A stretch of 64,000 bases of DNA from Gautieria morchelliformis (Eukaryota; Basidiomycota; Agaricomycetes; Gomphales; Gomphaceae): NCBI GenBank assembly GCA_015179125.1, contig WHVA01000403.1:1-64000 (forward strand), written 5' to 3'. This document shows, piece after piece, positions 32,336 through 44,187 of this stretch. The position numbers were made by a program, and so were the translations under genes. Under the pieces are notes generated by a model. That model searched no databases. It was given only the letters and a program-made list of their open reading frames with translations, and was not told the DNA's origin. Numbering within the stretch: position 1 is the first letter of the stretch; every line of letters starts with the position of its first letter.

Positions 32336-33648
32336 GTTGGACGAGCAATGCAGGAAGATTCTTGACTGTTGGAAAGCGTCTGATATGGTCACTTGCAAGA
32401 GAGGGCTCGCTGTCCACAGAGAATGAGGCCTTTCCTTGGGACCTTTATACCATGAGTTCGCGCTCGGGCCCAGTGGCTGGTTGAAACCCACGTCACTTCC
32501 GAGTCTCACTTGACTATTATTAGTACATCATGATGAATCTTAGGATGCCTGCTGTTAGTGTTTATACCTATGCCTTTGGATAGGGTCGATCTGAGACCAC
32601 TGGCCATAATTGGATCCTGTACCAAAACATCTAACAGTCCATAGGGCGAGCAGCCAACAGTGGGCATAGACATAGCTCGTCATTGCACCGTTCAAGCATG
32701 ACCGGAATCCGCTTGAGCAAAACGGCGAAGTGTAAATAAGAACGAAAGCAAGCGGAAAGTAGAGGCCATGTGGTTTGTTCATCGAGACTGGGCAGTCCAT
32801 TACGTAAGAATCTCAAGTTCTAACTTCTTGCACAGTAACAGTGCAATGAGATTTATTCAACCGGGCGTCTGCCTAACTTGCGAGCGGCTAGATGTATGTG
32901 AGTATTCGTACACAGCAGAAAGGAAGGGGACAGACCAACGATAATCGATTAGTATTGCCCGTTCTAGCAATCAGTGTCCCGGTGCAGCTGCAGCAGGGAA
33001 TTCGAGGTTAGTCGGTGCTTCATCTTTGTGTCGTCGTTCGGTTTGATATTATTTGATCTAGAAGGTCTAGAACCTTCGCGGCGCCGTCATGAGCCCAGAA
33101 AGCAATTGCATGGGCACAAGTGAGAGGTTAGGCCACTGCAAGACTCGAAACCGCCCTCGTGCCGCACCCTATCCGTTACGAAAAACCGCAGTCAACGGAT
33201 ACAGTATGGTTTATAAACTATAACGAAGTTTTGACGTTATTTGTTTCGTGAACGTACAGTAATCGCAAGAGTCGCCACATCATAGGATGGTAGAAACTAG
33301 TGTGGCACCCATACACAGCCTAAGTGCCTGGTGCTTGCAACTGTCTCACGATTGTCCAGTTGCAGAGCCCTTGAAGAGCAATGGGGTATAACGTATCCAC
33401 ACATAGGCGCATTTATGCCATGGCTCGATGATAAATCCAAAATTCTAAGGGACTGAGTAACTTCAAAACAAGCACCTTCTGAAAAAATAATGTTGGCCCT
33501 CATTAGCCAGCGCTGGCCAGCTCTCGCTAGCCTCAGTTGGGGACTTGAAATGGTACACATAATGGTAGAGACTCTACTCGGCCAAAAAACAAGTGCTGGA
33601 TGTACAACGGGGCTACCGCCCTACAATCATAGCTGGCCTTCTCTCATC
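32336..33648. other. Intergenic, no recognisable gene
   Basis: About 1.3 kb between two minus-strand genes. It should hold the promoter of the secreted-protein gene (left) and the 3' region of the P450 (right). Open frames of up to 87 codons on the minus strand show no domain or coding logic. Confidence 0.5.
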
Positions 33649-35809
33649 CTATACTTCGCCCTGGAAAACCAGTGCTTCTGATGCGTCTGATCGTGGCCTT
33701 ATTGAGCATATAAATGGCTCAGGATATCTGTAAGTTTCATAAGCGCAATCTCCAAAACTTGATAGTAATCAATTGCATGACACATACGAAAAGAGTCCTG
33801 ATGTGAATGCTTTGCTGACGGGAATTTCCTCGCCAGTGCTGCAGTCTCTGGCAGGAGTGATATCGAAAACTTTCAGGATAGACGCCACGGCGATGAACAC
33901 GGAATTATCAGCTAGGTGTCGACCGGGACATACCCTGATAATTTGTCGTGCATGTAAACATAATCTAGCGCCCCAGGCTTCAATATGACCCACCTCCTCC
34001 CGTACCCGAATGCTGCATTTGGATATTTGACCTTAGGGTCGAGAAATCGCTCTGGGTTGAAATCATCAGTATTTGGACCATACACAGCTTCGTTGTGAAG
34101 TATCTGCCTATCGCAACAAGTCAGAGTTTAAGTTCAAACAGGACAGCTTGTCGATCACCATGAATTGGCCAATATGATGGCACCCTTAGGTATGAAGTAC
34201 CCATCATAGATGTCGTCTTGAGTAGTAGCGTGTGCAACTCCAAGTGGTAACAAAGGATGCCATCTGAAAATTTCCTTGCAGATGGCATTGATATAAGGGA
34301 GGTTATTCCGGTCCTCGAATTCAGGAAGTCGGTTTGGCCCCACAACCGCGTCAAGTTCTGCCTGAGCTTTTTTTTGGACTTCGGGTGAGAGCACCATGGC
34401 AAGTATGAATGTATGCAACGTATTCACTGTCTGTAAAATGCCTTGGTCAGTGTGTTGGCGTATTCGAGAGGCTGGGAGAAGAGCAACCGTGTCTGATCCA
34501 CCTGCATACAGGGATGATCCGACCCCACGGATAATAGCCTCTTCATCGGCACGTGCGGTTGTATTGTTATTGAGATCCTCCAGCAACGACGAAGTGAATG
34601 AAGGGATTGCGCTGCCGGCATTCTTTCAGCATCAAGTAAATACAGTCAGTCAACTTTAAGCTTGCTACTGTGTGCACGCACGAGTGCCTTCTTGACGGCC
34701 TCAAACGGCGCTACATTCATCTCTGTGATATCCTGTCGCCATAGCCTGGCAGACTTGCGAAATCCTGCGCCGGGGAACCATTCTGGGACGTATTTCACTG
34801 CTCACTAGTCAGTGAAAAACAATTAACCAGGAGTAAGCCTGGAAAGTGCTACATATCGGCAGCACGTCAACTAGAAAAGCTCCTGGATTCCCTGCTACGC
34901 TGAGATGAAACATTGCCTTTTCCGCCGCGGCAATGTAGGGATCGTCCTTATCGCGAACATTGATCGCATACACAAGCTGTAAAAATGACAAACTATTAGA
35001 AGAACCCATTGATACATAGGCAGAGGCCCACCTCCATGATAATCGCGCCTGCAGAATGTCGTATGTGATCAACGAAATTATCTGGAGACTCACACAACCG
35101 TCGAAGCAGACGTCTGGACATCATTCAGTTTTGGATTAGGAAGTAAATGAATTTCTGACCGAGTATGTTTGGCTTGGATGGGCCGATATTTGGCAGCTGC
35201 GGCAGGATGGAACTTCTTGTGCATCAGGGCGCGATTCCGACGCCACGCTGCTCCATAGGGTATGAAACTCAAAGCCCAGCTAAACCCCATTCTAGGAGAG
35301 TGTAATCACCACTTAAAACTACTTGCGGCCTAAAGATATATTACGCACAAGTCATTCACCATGGGAAGTTCGGTTCGATCGGAATATATGGAGGATCGTT
35401 TCTCGAACAATTCATAAGCGATGTCTGCCGTACCGACAATCACCATGGATTGACCCAGTAGTTTGATGTGAACAAGCCCGCCTGGTACCGATGAGTAGGC
35501 GAGTTGCAGTAAGACTCAGTGAGATTAATTACCATATTTCCTCGCCCACTCAGCATACGTCTTCCACTCATGCTGAGTGGGCATGTCGGCAAGGTTCCCT
35601 AAGATCCAACGCCCTGGTGGGCCAGGAGGTAGACGTAGACCTATTGCAGAGGTCGAAGATGTTACCGAGTAGCAATTCCGACTTGCGAGACGACTGAGAT
35701 CCTCACCTTTGGGCAGGCATTTCCTGTTCACGAGTCGCACTGCAAGGAGTAAGGATAATGTCACTAGAATGGACACCAGGCTTGCAGCCGCTGTTATGCC
35801 AGTGAGCAT
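33649..35809 (-). CDS. Cytochrome P450 monooxygenase, intact
   Basis: Heme-thiolate monooxygenase, likely anchored in the ER membrane. Eleven exons with consistent GT–AG introns (35809–35533, 35481–35349, 35291–35160, 35113–35032, 34976–34853, 34797–34682, 34622–34488, 34430–34159, 34107–33994, 33934–33788, 33727–33649) sum to 1611 nt, 536 residues plus stop. An N-terminal hydrophobic anchor (about 5–25) is followed by the hinge RLPPGPPG. I-helix AGGSDTT (328–334), ExxR (Glu386–Arg389), the PERF region (NPERFLDP), and heme motif FGYGRRVCPG with Cys464 are all present. It resembles large fungal P450 clans with O-methylsterigmatocystin-oxidoreductase-like annotation; the substrate is unknown. 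A CpG-depleted broken paralogue lies at 37.85–39.24 kb. Confidence 0.9.
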
Positions 35810-37845
35810 TATGGGAGCTGGAAGACGGACGGTTGCGACGTGTTAATCTTCGAACGATAAGTACTGTATATTAAGCAATCCCAACCTTATTATACTATCT
35901 AAATGGACAGCTGATAGCCGGAATTTTGAGCACATTAGGGAAGTATGTCACCATGCCACGCTAGTTCATTTTCTTCATTAGTGAGAATGCGTGTCGAGGT
36001 TCTTGGCACAAAGTCCACCGTTTACGGGGAGTCAGTGATCCTAGCCGGGAAGGCCCTTTTAAGATTCAGTTATTCGGCCCAGTATACGGTGCCAAGAAGT
36101 TGGCTCGCTAGGATACAGTCACCAGCGGATGATTTTCCGTAGCCTTAAAATGCTAAGTTCACAGTTCTAAAGCAGCTTCAAGACTTCAGCGTGAGAAAAG
36201 TTGTAGATTTAGACCGATGTTTCAAACCGTAAGACCAATTTTCAAACCGAAGTCGTAAGGTCCAAGCTGTAATCGGCGTACTCTCGCTGGCCCGACTTCA
36301 AGCCAGGCGCCTGGGTCAGCTACGAGTGGTAGTTGATGTCCAAATTGCGCCAATTGAATGTGGTGCCAGCTGTCAGAACTGCCAGCTATGGACTTTGATT
36401 ATCGCTGGAAGGGTCGGGACCCTACGTGGATTCGGAGGTTTGAACGATGGGACGAGCACCGGGCGGAGCTTTTACATTATGTAATGTGCTTCCCTGTCAC
36501 CGGCGCTCGCTGTCCCATTTAGGAGAAGTAGGAGTCTTGGGTAACGGAAAGTCATCCAGTAACGATTACAGAGACTGGTTCGGGTCTAGAAGTTGGAAGT
36601 TTGGGTGGAGATGTCAGTGTCACGTCATGTATATACTTAGTGTGGATCTGGAGACTGGACCATGGGGCACGGATGCACGGAGCAGAGCACATACTTATCA
36701 CGCAGATTTGACATTCCCGTCCCCACTCCCTTCACAGTCAGATGTTCATAACAGCCGGCGTCGGCAAGGCACGATATCTCTGAGGATCTGCATGATCGCT
36801 CACGCGATTTCATGGAAAGCAATTCGGTACACTTATGTATTTGCTGTTTTTCTATACTGACGGCTGACTATACCGTGCGAAGCCTCATGCAAAAATCTCA
36901 CACTCAAAATGTTGTGAATACAAAGATAAAAGCAAGCTATGCAACGTTACACCTCCTACAAATCACGTTGACACACTGTACAATCACCTTAACGCGTCCC
37001 GTCCTCATCCAGCCCCGTGTCCCCATCGAGTCCCAAAACCAGAAAACACCTTTCCAGTCACGCACAGACATATTCCCAGGCTACCGAGCCCGCATACACC
37101 TATCACCGAGCCAAGACCAGCCCTGCCACATCTGTGGAGCCAGCGAGCACGAGTGCACATGAGCGCCACCGATCGAGACCTCTACCCCACAAAATGATCC
37201 GAGCGCACACGTCATTCATCCGATCCGAGCCAAGGCACGAGACGCATCGGGCCCCAACATTCCTTTCCTGCACCTCTCTCGCTGACAGACTCATATTCAG
37301 TATGGATAACACCTGTCCAGTTAATTCCACTCTCCTGCAGTATCCATTTACCCTCTCAATTCTCCTGTCCATCACACAACCCCAATATTGCGACATCACC
37401 CAGTGATTCCTCCAGTAGTTGAATACTCTTTCATGTACGAATAAATCAGTAGTAATAACACTCTCACTGTATTGTCATTTGGAAGCTGCCTACCACAGTT
37501 GCTATTATTTTATGGTGCATACATTGTTTGCACTCACAGATACTTTCTGTTTCGAACCATCTCAATTGAGCTTCATTCCAAAGCTTGAATTACTCCACTA
37601 CTAGATGACCTAAGACTCTTATCCTCAAAAACTGACATCCAGACTCCAGACTCACATCCCTGGCAGATCATTCCCATTCCCTCCAGAGAATCAGACAAGC
37701 TTACTCACTTGTGAGGCTGATAATTATATATGATCGTGGGTAAGTTTATTCAAATCCTTCAGGGGGAGGGGGTGAGGGAGGGTTACAGTAATATTTACAT
37801 GTAGTTGTGTTGAGCATTTGAATGGTTTAGGGTGTCCACAAATCT
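35810..37845. other. No recognisable gene
   Basis: Upstream of the P450, so its promoter should lie close to 35810–36100. The rest shows only short open frames without domains (for example 36447–36860 and 37017–37406 on the plus strand), none with convincing splice structure or similarity. Composition falls in CpG towards 37600. Confidence 0.45.
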
Positions 37846-39235
37846 CATCAGCTCATCTCACTGGCAGACTGCCACCAATCAACAAAACACATACCCAAAG
37901 AATCCTGACATGAGCACTTTGTTGACAAGAATATCTCTGCCAAAGCTGTCTCTGCCAGATGCAATATCAATACTTGGAAGACTGAAGCCACAGTTATGAA
38001 CAAGGAATTATTGCCATATAATGACCTTGCCATATCCTGTGGTGCTTCTCATGCCATATATTATCTAGCATCCATGCCTCAAAGATGACCCACCTCCAAC
38101 CATAACCAAATGCTGCTTTCGGATATTTAACACAAGGTTCAAGAAAATGTTCTGGTTTGAAATCATCAATGTCTGGACAGTATGTGGCTTTGTCATGAAG
38201 TATCTGGCTATCACAGCATATTAGAATACAAGTGCAAACTGTGAAAGACTAAGAGTTATTGATGATATAATGGTTAGTGAGTTGGATTCAGACTTCTATT
38301 CAAAGTCGAATCGAGTGGAGTTGTAGAAATGAAGATATAGACAAAGCACAATATGTGGATTCTCTTCAGTGATAACTACGCAATACTATGCGTCGCAAAA
38401 TATCAAGATAATTCGAAAGGTGAGTTCTGATTGACTGGGGATTTGTGATGTACAAGCTGAAGTATTTATCTAGCTACGGGGTGTGCTGCGGCGTGAAGAG
38501 CGGAGGAATGGTGTGTGAGTTGACTCAAACATCTAGACTTGGGGGAATGGTAGTCCGGAGGCAGCGGTAACTAAGAGGCTTGTCCATCAAATGCGGGGGA
38601 GTGTAGGTAGTCATGTGTATCAGAAATATGGATTGTGGTCAGAAGGAAAGAAAGGAATGTGGAAGAAATGCAAACAAGCGGCTCAACCTCTAGCTCCTCC
38701 GTGGATCAGTATACCTCAGGCTCAGGCTTTGTCTCAGGTTGGAGCGGATCCGCAGGTGCTGGATCAGGGTCGAGTCGGAAGGGTGATAGAGACGTCAGGG
38801 TGTGTCGAGCGGACATGTGTGGGCTCATATAGGTGTAGTTGTTGTGAATGGAGGTGTGTAGACGGCATGGGGTAGCATATATGCGGCGGTGGGATGTGTT
38901 GTAGTGGTAGTGATGGGTTTACTAGCATTTTTATGACACAAACAAGCTAACACGTCATCCACAGTGAATTCCTGAATATTATTGAATAAAATACTTCCAC
39001 ATAGATGTTCTCCTGAGTATTACAGTGTGCAATTCCAAGGGGTAGCAAAGTATACCATCATCCTATAGAACTTCCCTGCAAGAGCATTGATGTAGGGAAG
39101 GTTATCCTGGTCCTTGAATTCTGGAACTCAAATTGGCCCCAACATGGCATCAAGCTCACTTAGGCCTTCCTTTAATCATCAGGGGAGCACCATGGTGAGC
39201 AGGAATGTATGCAGGTCATTCACATTCTATAGTAC
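37846..39235 (-). pseudogene. Cytochrome P450 paralogue, CpG-depleted, LTR-interrupted
   Basis: Aligns with exons 8–10 of the intact P450 (33788–34430). The C-terminal and heme region lies at about 37850–38220 and the K-helix region at 38945–39230, split by a solo LTR at 38240–38938. Reading frames are shattered. At the heme site TGTCCCGGTCG of the intact gene corresponds to TGGCAAGGTCA here, so the ligand cysteine is lost. CG in the intact gene is mostly TG or CA here, as expected from deamination of methylated cytosine. Only the 3' half of the gene is present. Confidence 0.85.
38240..38938. mobile_element. Solo LTR, family C, copy 2
   Basis: Begins TGTGAAAGACTAAG and ends TTTTATGACA, flanked by the 5-bp duplication CAAAC (38235–38239 and 38939–38943). 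Collinear with 12438–13138. It interrupts the P450 pseudogene. Confidence 0.9.
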
Positions 39236-39677
39236 TGTTATGACATGATCCTTCAGAGGGGGTTGACCGAGTGCAGGAGCAAGACCAGAGCTGAGGTCCA
39301 AGGTTACAGAGCAAGGTTCTGGGAGAGAGGTTGGAAGTCAGCTTATGTGCTGCACCTACCCTACATACCAGTCCCAATTTCCTAGATACAGGAATAAGAG
39401 GCGAGGTTTAGATCAAGAGGTGAAGACTTAGTATGAGAGTCAATATTCAGACTGAATAATAAGAGTGCATACAGGGCAGGCTTATATCAAGGTGAGTGAG
39501 AATATGCAGGGATAGGGGCGAGATAATAATAACTAAGTGATGCATGATGGAACAGAATGGACAGATAAGGGAATTACACCATAAGCTTGGGCTTAGGCTT
39601 GTTAATCACAAGGCTGGGGGACTAGTAAAGAGGTATAACTGGTACGCAGCTGGCTGGAGGCTTGGTTCTTACAGTAT
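39236..39677 (-). repeat. LTR of a gypsy element (3' LTR, minus orientation)
   Basis: Begins TGTTATGACA and ends GGTTCTTACA, giving TG...CA ends on either strand. It is followed at once by TATTCCCCCCTTA, the complement of a polypurine tract, and then by reverse-transcriptase remnants on the minus strand. That order is expected for a 3' LTR of a minus-strand element. The flanks do not show a matching 5-bp duplication with a second LTR in the window. Confidence 0.65.
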
Positions 39678-40280
39678 TCCCCCCTTATTGCTGAGACCCT
39701 TGAGACCACAATATGAACAATGTTTGCCTATCTGAGGTTCTAAACCTATGACCTGACATTAAGATGTTGGACAGGCAAAGCTTAACTCATAGCCAAGGTC
39801 AGATATAAGGAGGTTGGATAGAGGCTGTATACCAAGTCCCAGCTACCATGGTGCATCCCCAACCTCTCCTCAACTCTGCAGTTGGCCCCAACAGCATTGG
39901 GAATGTCTTTGACAAGATGCTCTGCATGCAGGATGAAGGATCCTCAGGGAAGGTTGTGCCCAAGGTTTAACTGCAGGGACATCCAGGCCTTAGCAACGTC
40001 CATTATATGATGAGAAAATTGGAGCACTGGAATAGATTAAAATGTCATCCAGATATACCACAACACAAACATCCAGAATATTGATGAAAAATCTTGTTCA
40101 TGAACCTCAGGGCTGTTAGTGAGACCAAATGGTATGACCAACTATTCAAAAGCCCCATAATGAGTCCTGAAGGTGGTTTTCCATTTGTCACCTTAGATGA
40201 GGTAATAAGCATGATGAAGGTCAAATTTGGTGTATATGTGAGTGTATTATCAAGTAAGTCAGCAATCAATGGCAATGGAT
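39678..40280 (-). pseudogene. Ty3/gypsy reverse transcriptase remnant
   Basis: Minus-strand pieces in three frames: FDLHHAYYLI, GDKWKTTFRTHYGAFE, LVIPFGLTNSP, and the catalytic region VVVYLDDILIYS (about 40035–40085). They are in the correct order for a gypsy RT. Several stops and shifts and the CpG-poor composition mark an old copy. Confidence 0.8.
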
Positions 40281-41105
40281 GCCAATATCTGTTTTCAAGC
40301 TCTTGTTTAAACTTTGGAAGTCAATAACTGAAGGAGGATAATCAAAAATGTCATGTGATACAGCATATATGAGTATATAATATATATTATAAGAGTATTA
40401 ATAACAACCTATATGAATATATAGTAGTATTTATAAGGTGAATAACAGATGTTATTAGAAGATTCTGTATATATTTAAACATCTTGAAGATATATATACA
40501 TATGAGAGAGTAATAAATACTTGGACAGATTAGTCTTCTATTAAGCATATGACATGAATTCGCTTGCATTGCTTTTTGTATGTTTTACCATGCTTTCCAC
40601 CCATGTGACATTGTGAGACAATGGTTAGTCGATGTTTTCATTGGAGGATATTCAGATTGACAACAATGTACATTCTTCTAGGATATATTAGATATCTTTT
40701 AAAATATCAACCCTAACCGAATTCATAGCCCATCATTTTGAGCAACTTGTACAAGCGTCGCCTGCGCTTCGCTTCGGCGAATGGGTAAGAGGAGGCAACA
40801 ACTGGGATAAGTGGGCAAGAGTAGTATGTGTACATTACAAAGGGATGTAGAAGAGGAGACATTTTTAGTAATATGTGTACATTAGAGGAACGCTCATGAA
40901 GAGGAGACGGTTTTATACAATGTGAGTAGAGAAAAGGGTTCTACATTTCATGTTGAGACCAAAGCATGTGAAGCTATGGAAGATATCAAACAGGGTTCTA
41001 AATTAGTGTGACAGTGAAAATGTACGTGCGGGAAACCTTTTCTTTGAAATTCAACGTGTGTTGAAAAATTCATGGGGATAAAAGGGTAAGAGTCTGTGAA
41101 TTAAA
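40281..41105. other. AT-rich non-coding DNA with dispersed repeat
   Basis: Very AT-rich at 40360–40560 (TATA/ATAT runs), then the block at 40645–40752 shared with 14363–14475, then a CpG-rich hairpin-like patch at 40755–40785. No gene is supported. Confidence 0.5.
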
Positions 41106-41109
41106 AGCC

Positions 41110-42096
41110 GTGTGGGGTGAGGGTGAAAACAAAAACGAAAGAGGCTTACCGGATAGGGGGGAAAGGTCAGGGAGATGTAATTCAGAAGGACAATCGTTAG
41201 CAATATTGAGCTGTCCGAAGGCGTTCATGCCACGGAGAGTTCCATAGATGTAAACGGATGTGCCGATGTCAAGGGTAGGGGATTGATTGTGGGGTAGGGA
41301 GTCATGGTGACAGACGCATCTAAGAAAGGAGAGGTGGGGTTAGAGTCACCATGGAAGGAAGGGACATGTACTCCAAGAGGAAACTGTTCGTGCAATCTCT
41401 GACATAGTCGGTGATGGCAAGATTGAAGGTGTGAGTGCAGGAATGTGAGTCATATTTGGCATTCACAATAGTACCCTGTCAGGGTTCACGTGTTTCCTTC
41501 CACAAGTTTCTATTTCCTTCCATGAGTTTCCGTCACCTTCCGTCAGTTTCCATAACCTTCCGTCACCTTCCATCACATGTCACATTCCGTCACATTCCGT
41601 GACCTTCCATCACTTTCCGTAACCTTCTACAAGTTTCCGTCTCCCCTATTATGTAAGCCTTGCCAGCGCTATAAGACTGTAGCCCGTGTGGTGGCGTTTC
41701 CTCAGCTTGATCTCTGAGGATACCCACTACACAGGCAAGTCCCCATGTATCTATCGTTGGTAGAGTTATAACCTGAGGATACCCACTACACAGTTGGTCA
41801 TTGTCCTAGTATCGGCTCTTATCTCCTTGAGTATCTTTGGTTGTGGCTTCGTCATTAGTGTTGCCCTCACATACCCATAGCAGAAACAGCGACGGAGTTG
41901 TGAAGGGAGGGGGAAATAACGTCCATGAAAACCGGGGCAAAGCGAGGGGCGAAGATGTGCCCTAGCACGTGCATGGGGGTGCCATCTGGAAGGAGAGGGT
42001 TTTCTGGCAGACTGTAAACCTTTATTTGCAGAGGCAGGGTACGGTCAGGTAACCCTTCGAGGATAGCGTTGTAAAAAGAATACTGAGGTGAAGACG
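41110..42096 (-). pseudogene. OB-fold-like basidiomycete family protein, LTR-disrupted
   Basis: Minus-strand coding pieces resemble a family of hypothetical basidiomycete proteins with beta-rich, OB-like character; I recognise the pattern but not a function. Upstream piece: QIKVYSLPENPLLPDGTPMH and LGHIFAPRFAPVF (41905–42090). Downstream of the solo LTR: HTFNLAITDYVRD and LEYMS (41340–41470), then DIGTSVYIYGTLRGMNAFGQ (41200–41275). Removing the LTR at 41478–41871 with one TACCC restores frame between the first two pieces. The 5' end is cut at 42096, where the duplicated NLR segment starts. Confidence 0.55.
41478..41871 (+). mobile_element. Solo LTR, 394 bp, with TTCCGTCA repeats
   Basis: Begins TGTCAGGG and ends CCCTCACA, flanked by the 5-bp duplication TACCC (41473–41477 and 41872–41876). 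The left third consists of short repeats built on CCTTCCGTCA. A second pair of near-identical stretches (GAGGATACCCACTACACAG) occurs at about 41718 and 41773. Confidence 0.9.
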
Positions 42097-42099
42097 TGC

Positions 42100-42640
42100 G
42101 ATCAGAATCAGGGCCAGTGGAAGGATGCTGAAGAGCTGAAGATTCAAGTCATTGAGTTAAGCATGAGGTCCTGGGAAGAAGCTTGCCAGAACACTGAGTT
42201 AGCTATTTTTAATGTGTAATGATATATAGACTTAGTTTCAGTACCTGTATACTGATCTATTGTTCCATAACATGAAACCTGGTGTCAGGAATGTATGTGT
42301 TGTGCCCTTAATGAACTACTGGTCCTACATATTTCAGATGTTAGAGAGTTGGAGCTGAGGTTGACAAAGATTTGAGGTTTCAAAGTCAAAGTTGGTGTTG
42401 GAAATTAGAGGTGAGGGGCAGAAGGCAGAGGCAGAATATAGAAGGCAGAGTATAAAGCTTAGAAACAGAGATCTTGCAAGGTGGTTGGTATTTCTTAAGG
42501 TGCGGACCTAGGGGGATGATGTGGAGGCAAGCATGTCAGAAATGTCCAAATGATTAATTGAAAGGAGGGTGAGGATGTTCAAGGTGGAACAATGTGGGAT
42601 GAGGTTGGAGGTGGTGGAGTGGTAGAGTGTCAGGGGACAC
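42100..42640 (+). pseudogene. Duplicated 3' end of the NLR gene plus its LTR
   Basis: Starts in the last TPR unit (GATCAGAATCAGGGCCAGTG), runs through a stop and the same 3' flank (TTAGCTATTTTTAATGTG) into the family A LTR, matching 11703–12437 and then 13144–13230. The solo LTR present at 12438–13138 is absent here, and the two sides join directly near 42555. Several internal stretches of the LTR are shorter. The fragment cannot encode a receptor. Confidence 0.85.
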
Positions 42641-42947
42641 CTTCTTTTCCTGTTCCAACACCATTCTGACCAGTTCTGCTTCTAGTCCTACTTCCCCTTC
42701 TAGTCCTGCTTCCTCTTCTGGAAACATTTCCGCTTCCAGGAGCACTTCTGCCAGGCTGACTCGCTTCACCAATTCTGCTCCCTTTTCTGACTTCTGCTTT
42801 GCAACAATGTTGGAAGTCAAGTGGCTCACTGTCAAGATTGGATTTTGGGTGTTGGCAAAGTAGGTCACAAGGAAGACATATGATAATTGAACTAGGGAAA
42901 TCAGAGGCAGCTTGTGGGAGCAACAGCAAATGATGTGACTGGCAAAG
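42641..42947. other. CpG-poor remnant, possible retroelement gag
   Basis: Short frames on the minus strand are rich in Glu, Gly and Arg with an imperfect tandem repeat (GEVGLEAELVR-like), reminiscent of a gag low-complexity region. No diagnostic motif is visible. Confidence 0.3.
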
Positions 42948-44187
42948 TGTCAAGATTGGTTTTTAGGCATTAATATTGTGTATTAGTGAACACAGCGAAT
43001 GCCCGAATAAATTGTGCGAATAAGTATGCCGTTCAGTGAATAGGTGAACCAACAAATGTTCACAAGATAAGAGGGCTTCCCGAACAGAGCTTTCCCTATC
43101 TACAGTCATAGCAAAATAGCCCATGACACTTGACGATGTAACGTGCAAGGTGTTACGGAAGGGTTGTCTAAGTAGCGACAATCCCTTCGCCGACAGCATA
43201 GAAAATAGTTCGAAGGCTAAGGTAACGAAGATGAAGTATGAGAACTCACCAGTGATGCCTAAGTCCTCTTCTGGTCGAAGATAGAAATCTCCAGGAGAAG
43301 GCTCAAGACGATGATCACAGTGAGGTCAAGTTTGCACAAGATGGACGACGTATGATAATTGAACTGGGGAATGTACAGTGAATGCAAACTACTTATATCG
43401 AATGCTCGTAAGGTATCAGCGAATAGGAAAGAGGCCATCGTGAGTTAGGGTTGGATAGGGGTGCGCAGTCATGATACGAAATAGATGGAATAAACATACA
43501 ATAGAGTGAGGGAGGAGTGCAAACATGAAACAATGGAGAATAAAGGTGGTGAATGCACTCATGTACGAAACCATGTCTTGGGACCTACATCCATGCTACC
43601 CTGCACGGACTCTTCGTCTACTGGGTTGATCCCACACGACCTACAGACTGGACGTCCCGTGAAGGCATCCTGGCCATATGAACACCCCAAGGGGTTGGAT
43701 TGAGAAGCTGATGGGACCAGTGATAAGCCATCATACTGGATAGGGGACGTCGATCCTGTTTGATGGCATGCCTGCTGGCGAATGATGCGAGCAGCGAATA
43801 GTCATTTGGTGAATGCGACAAAGGGCAAACGGAGAGGACATAGGGGAGGAGTGGTTGAAGTGAGGGGCGAAGCCGAGCAAAAGCGGAGGAGGTGTGGCGA
43901 AAGGGGAAACGGGGATAACTAGGTGAAGGAAATACATGAGTCGTGACAATCCGATCATAGGAACAACATCGAAAGAGGGTTGAGTGGAGGAGGTGATAGG
44001 AACAGTGATGAACCACCAAGTCGGTCCAAAGACGTCGATCGTGCTTTGATGGCGTGGCTATGGTGAGTGGCGCAAACAGCGAAGATTGGTCGCTGAACAG
44101 GGCAAGGGCGATCGGAGCGAACATGGAGGTGGAGTGAGGAATGGGAGGACAGAGTATGCAAGTATGGGAAATAAATGTGTCATGACA
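42948..44187 (-). mobile_element. Solo LTR, family B, copy 4 (full length)
   Basis: 1240 bp, minus orientation, from TGTCAAGATTGG (42948) to GTCATGACA (44187), flanked by the 5-bp duplication CAAAG (42943–42947 and 44188–44192). It is about 200 bp longer than copy 2 because the segment around 43708–43935 is followed by a diverged second version around 43995–44140 (both contain a GACGTCGAT...TGATGGC core). CpG content is higher than in the surrounding relics. Confidence 0.9.

Noticed and set aside
42100-42200. Second functional NLR gene
   Set aside because: Only the last TPR unit and 3' flank are present; it is a duplicated fragment.
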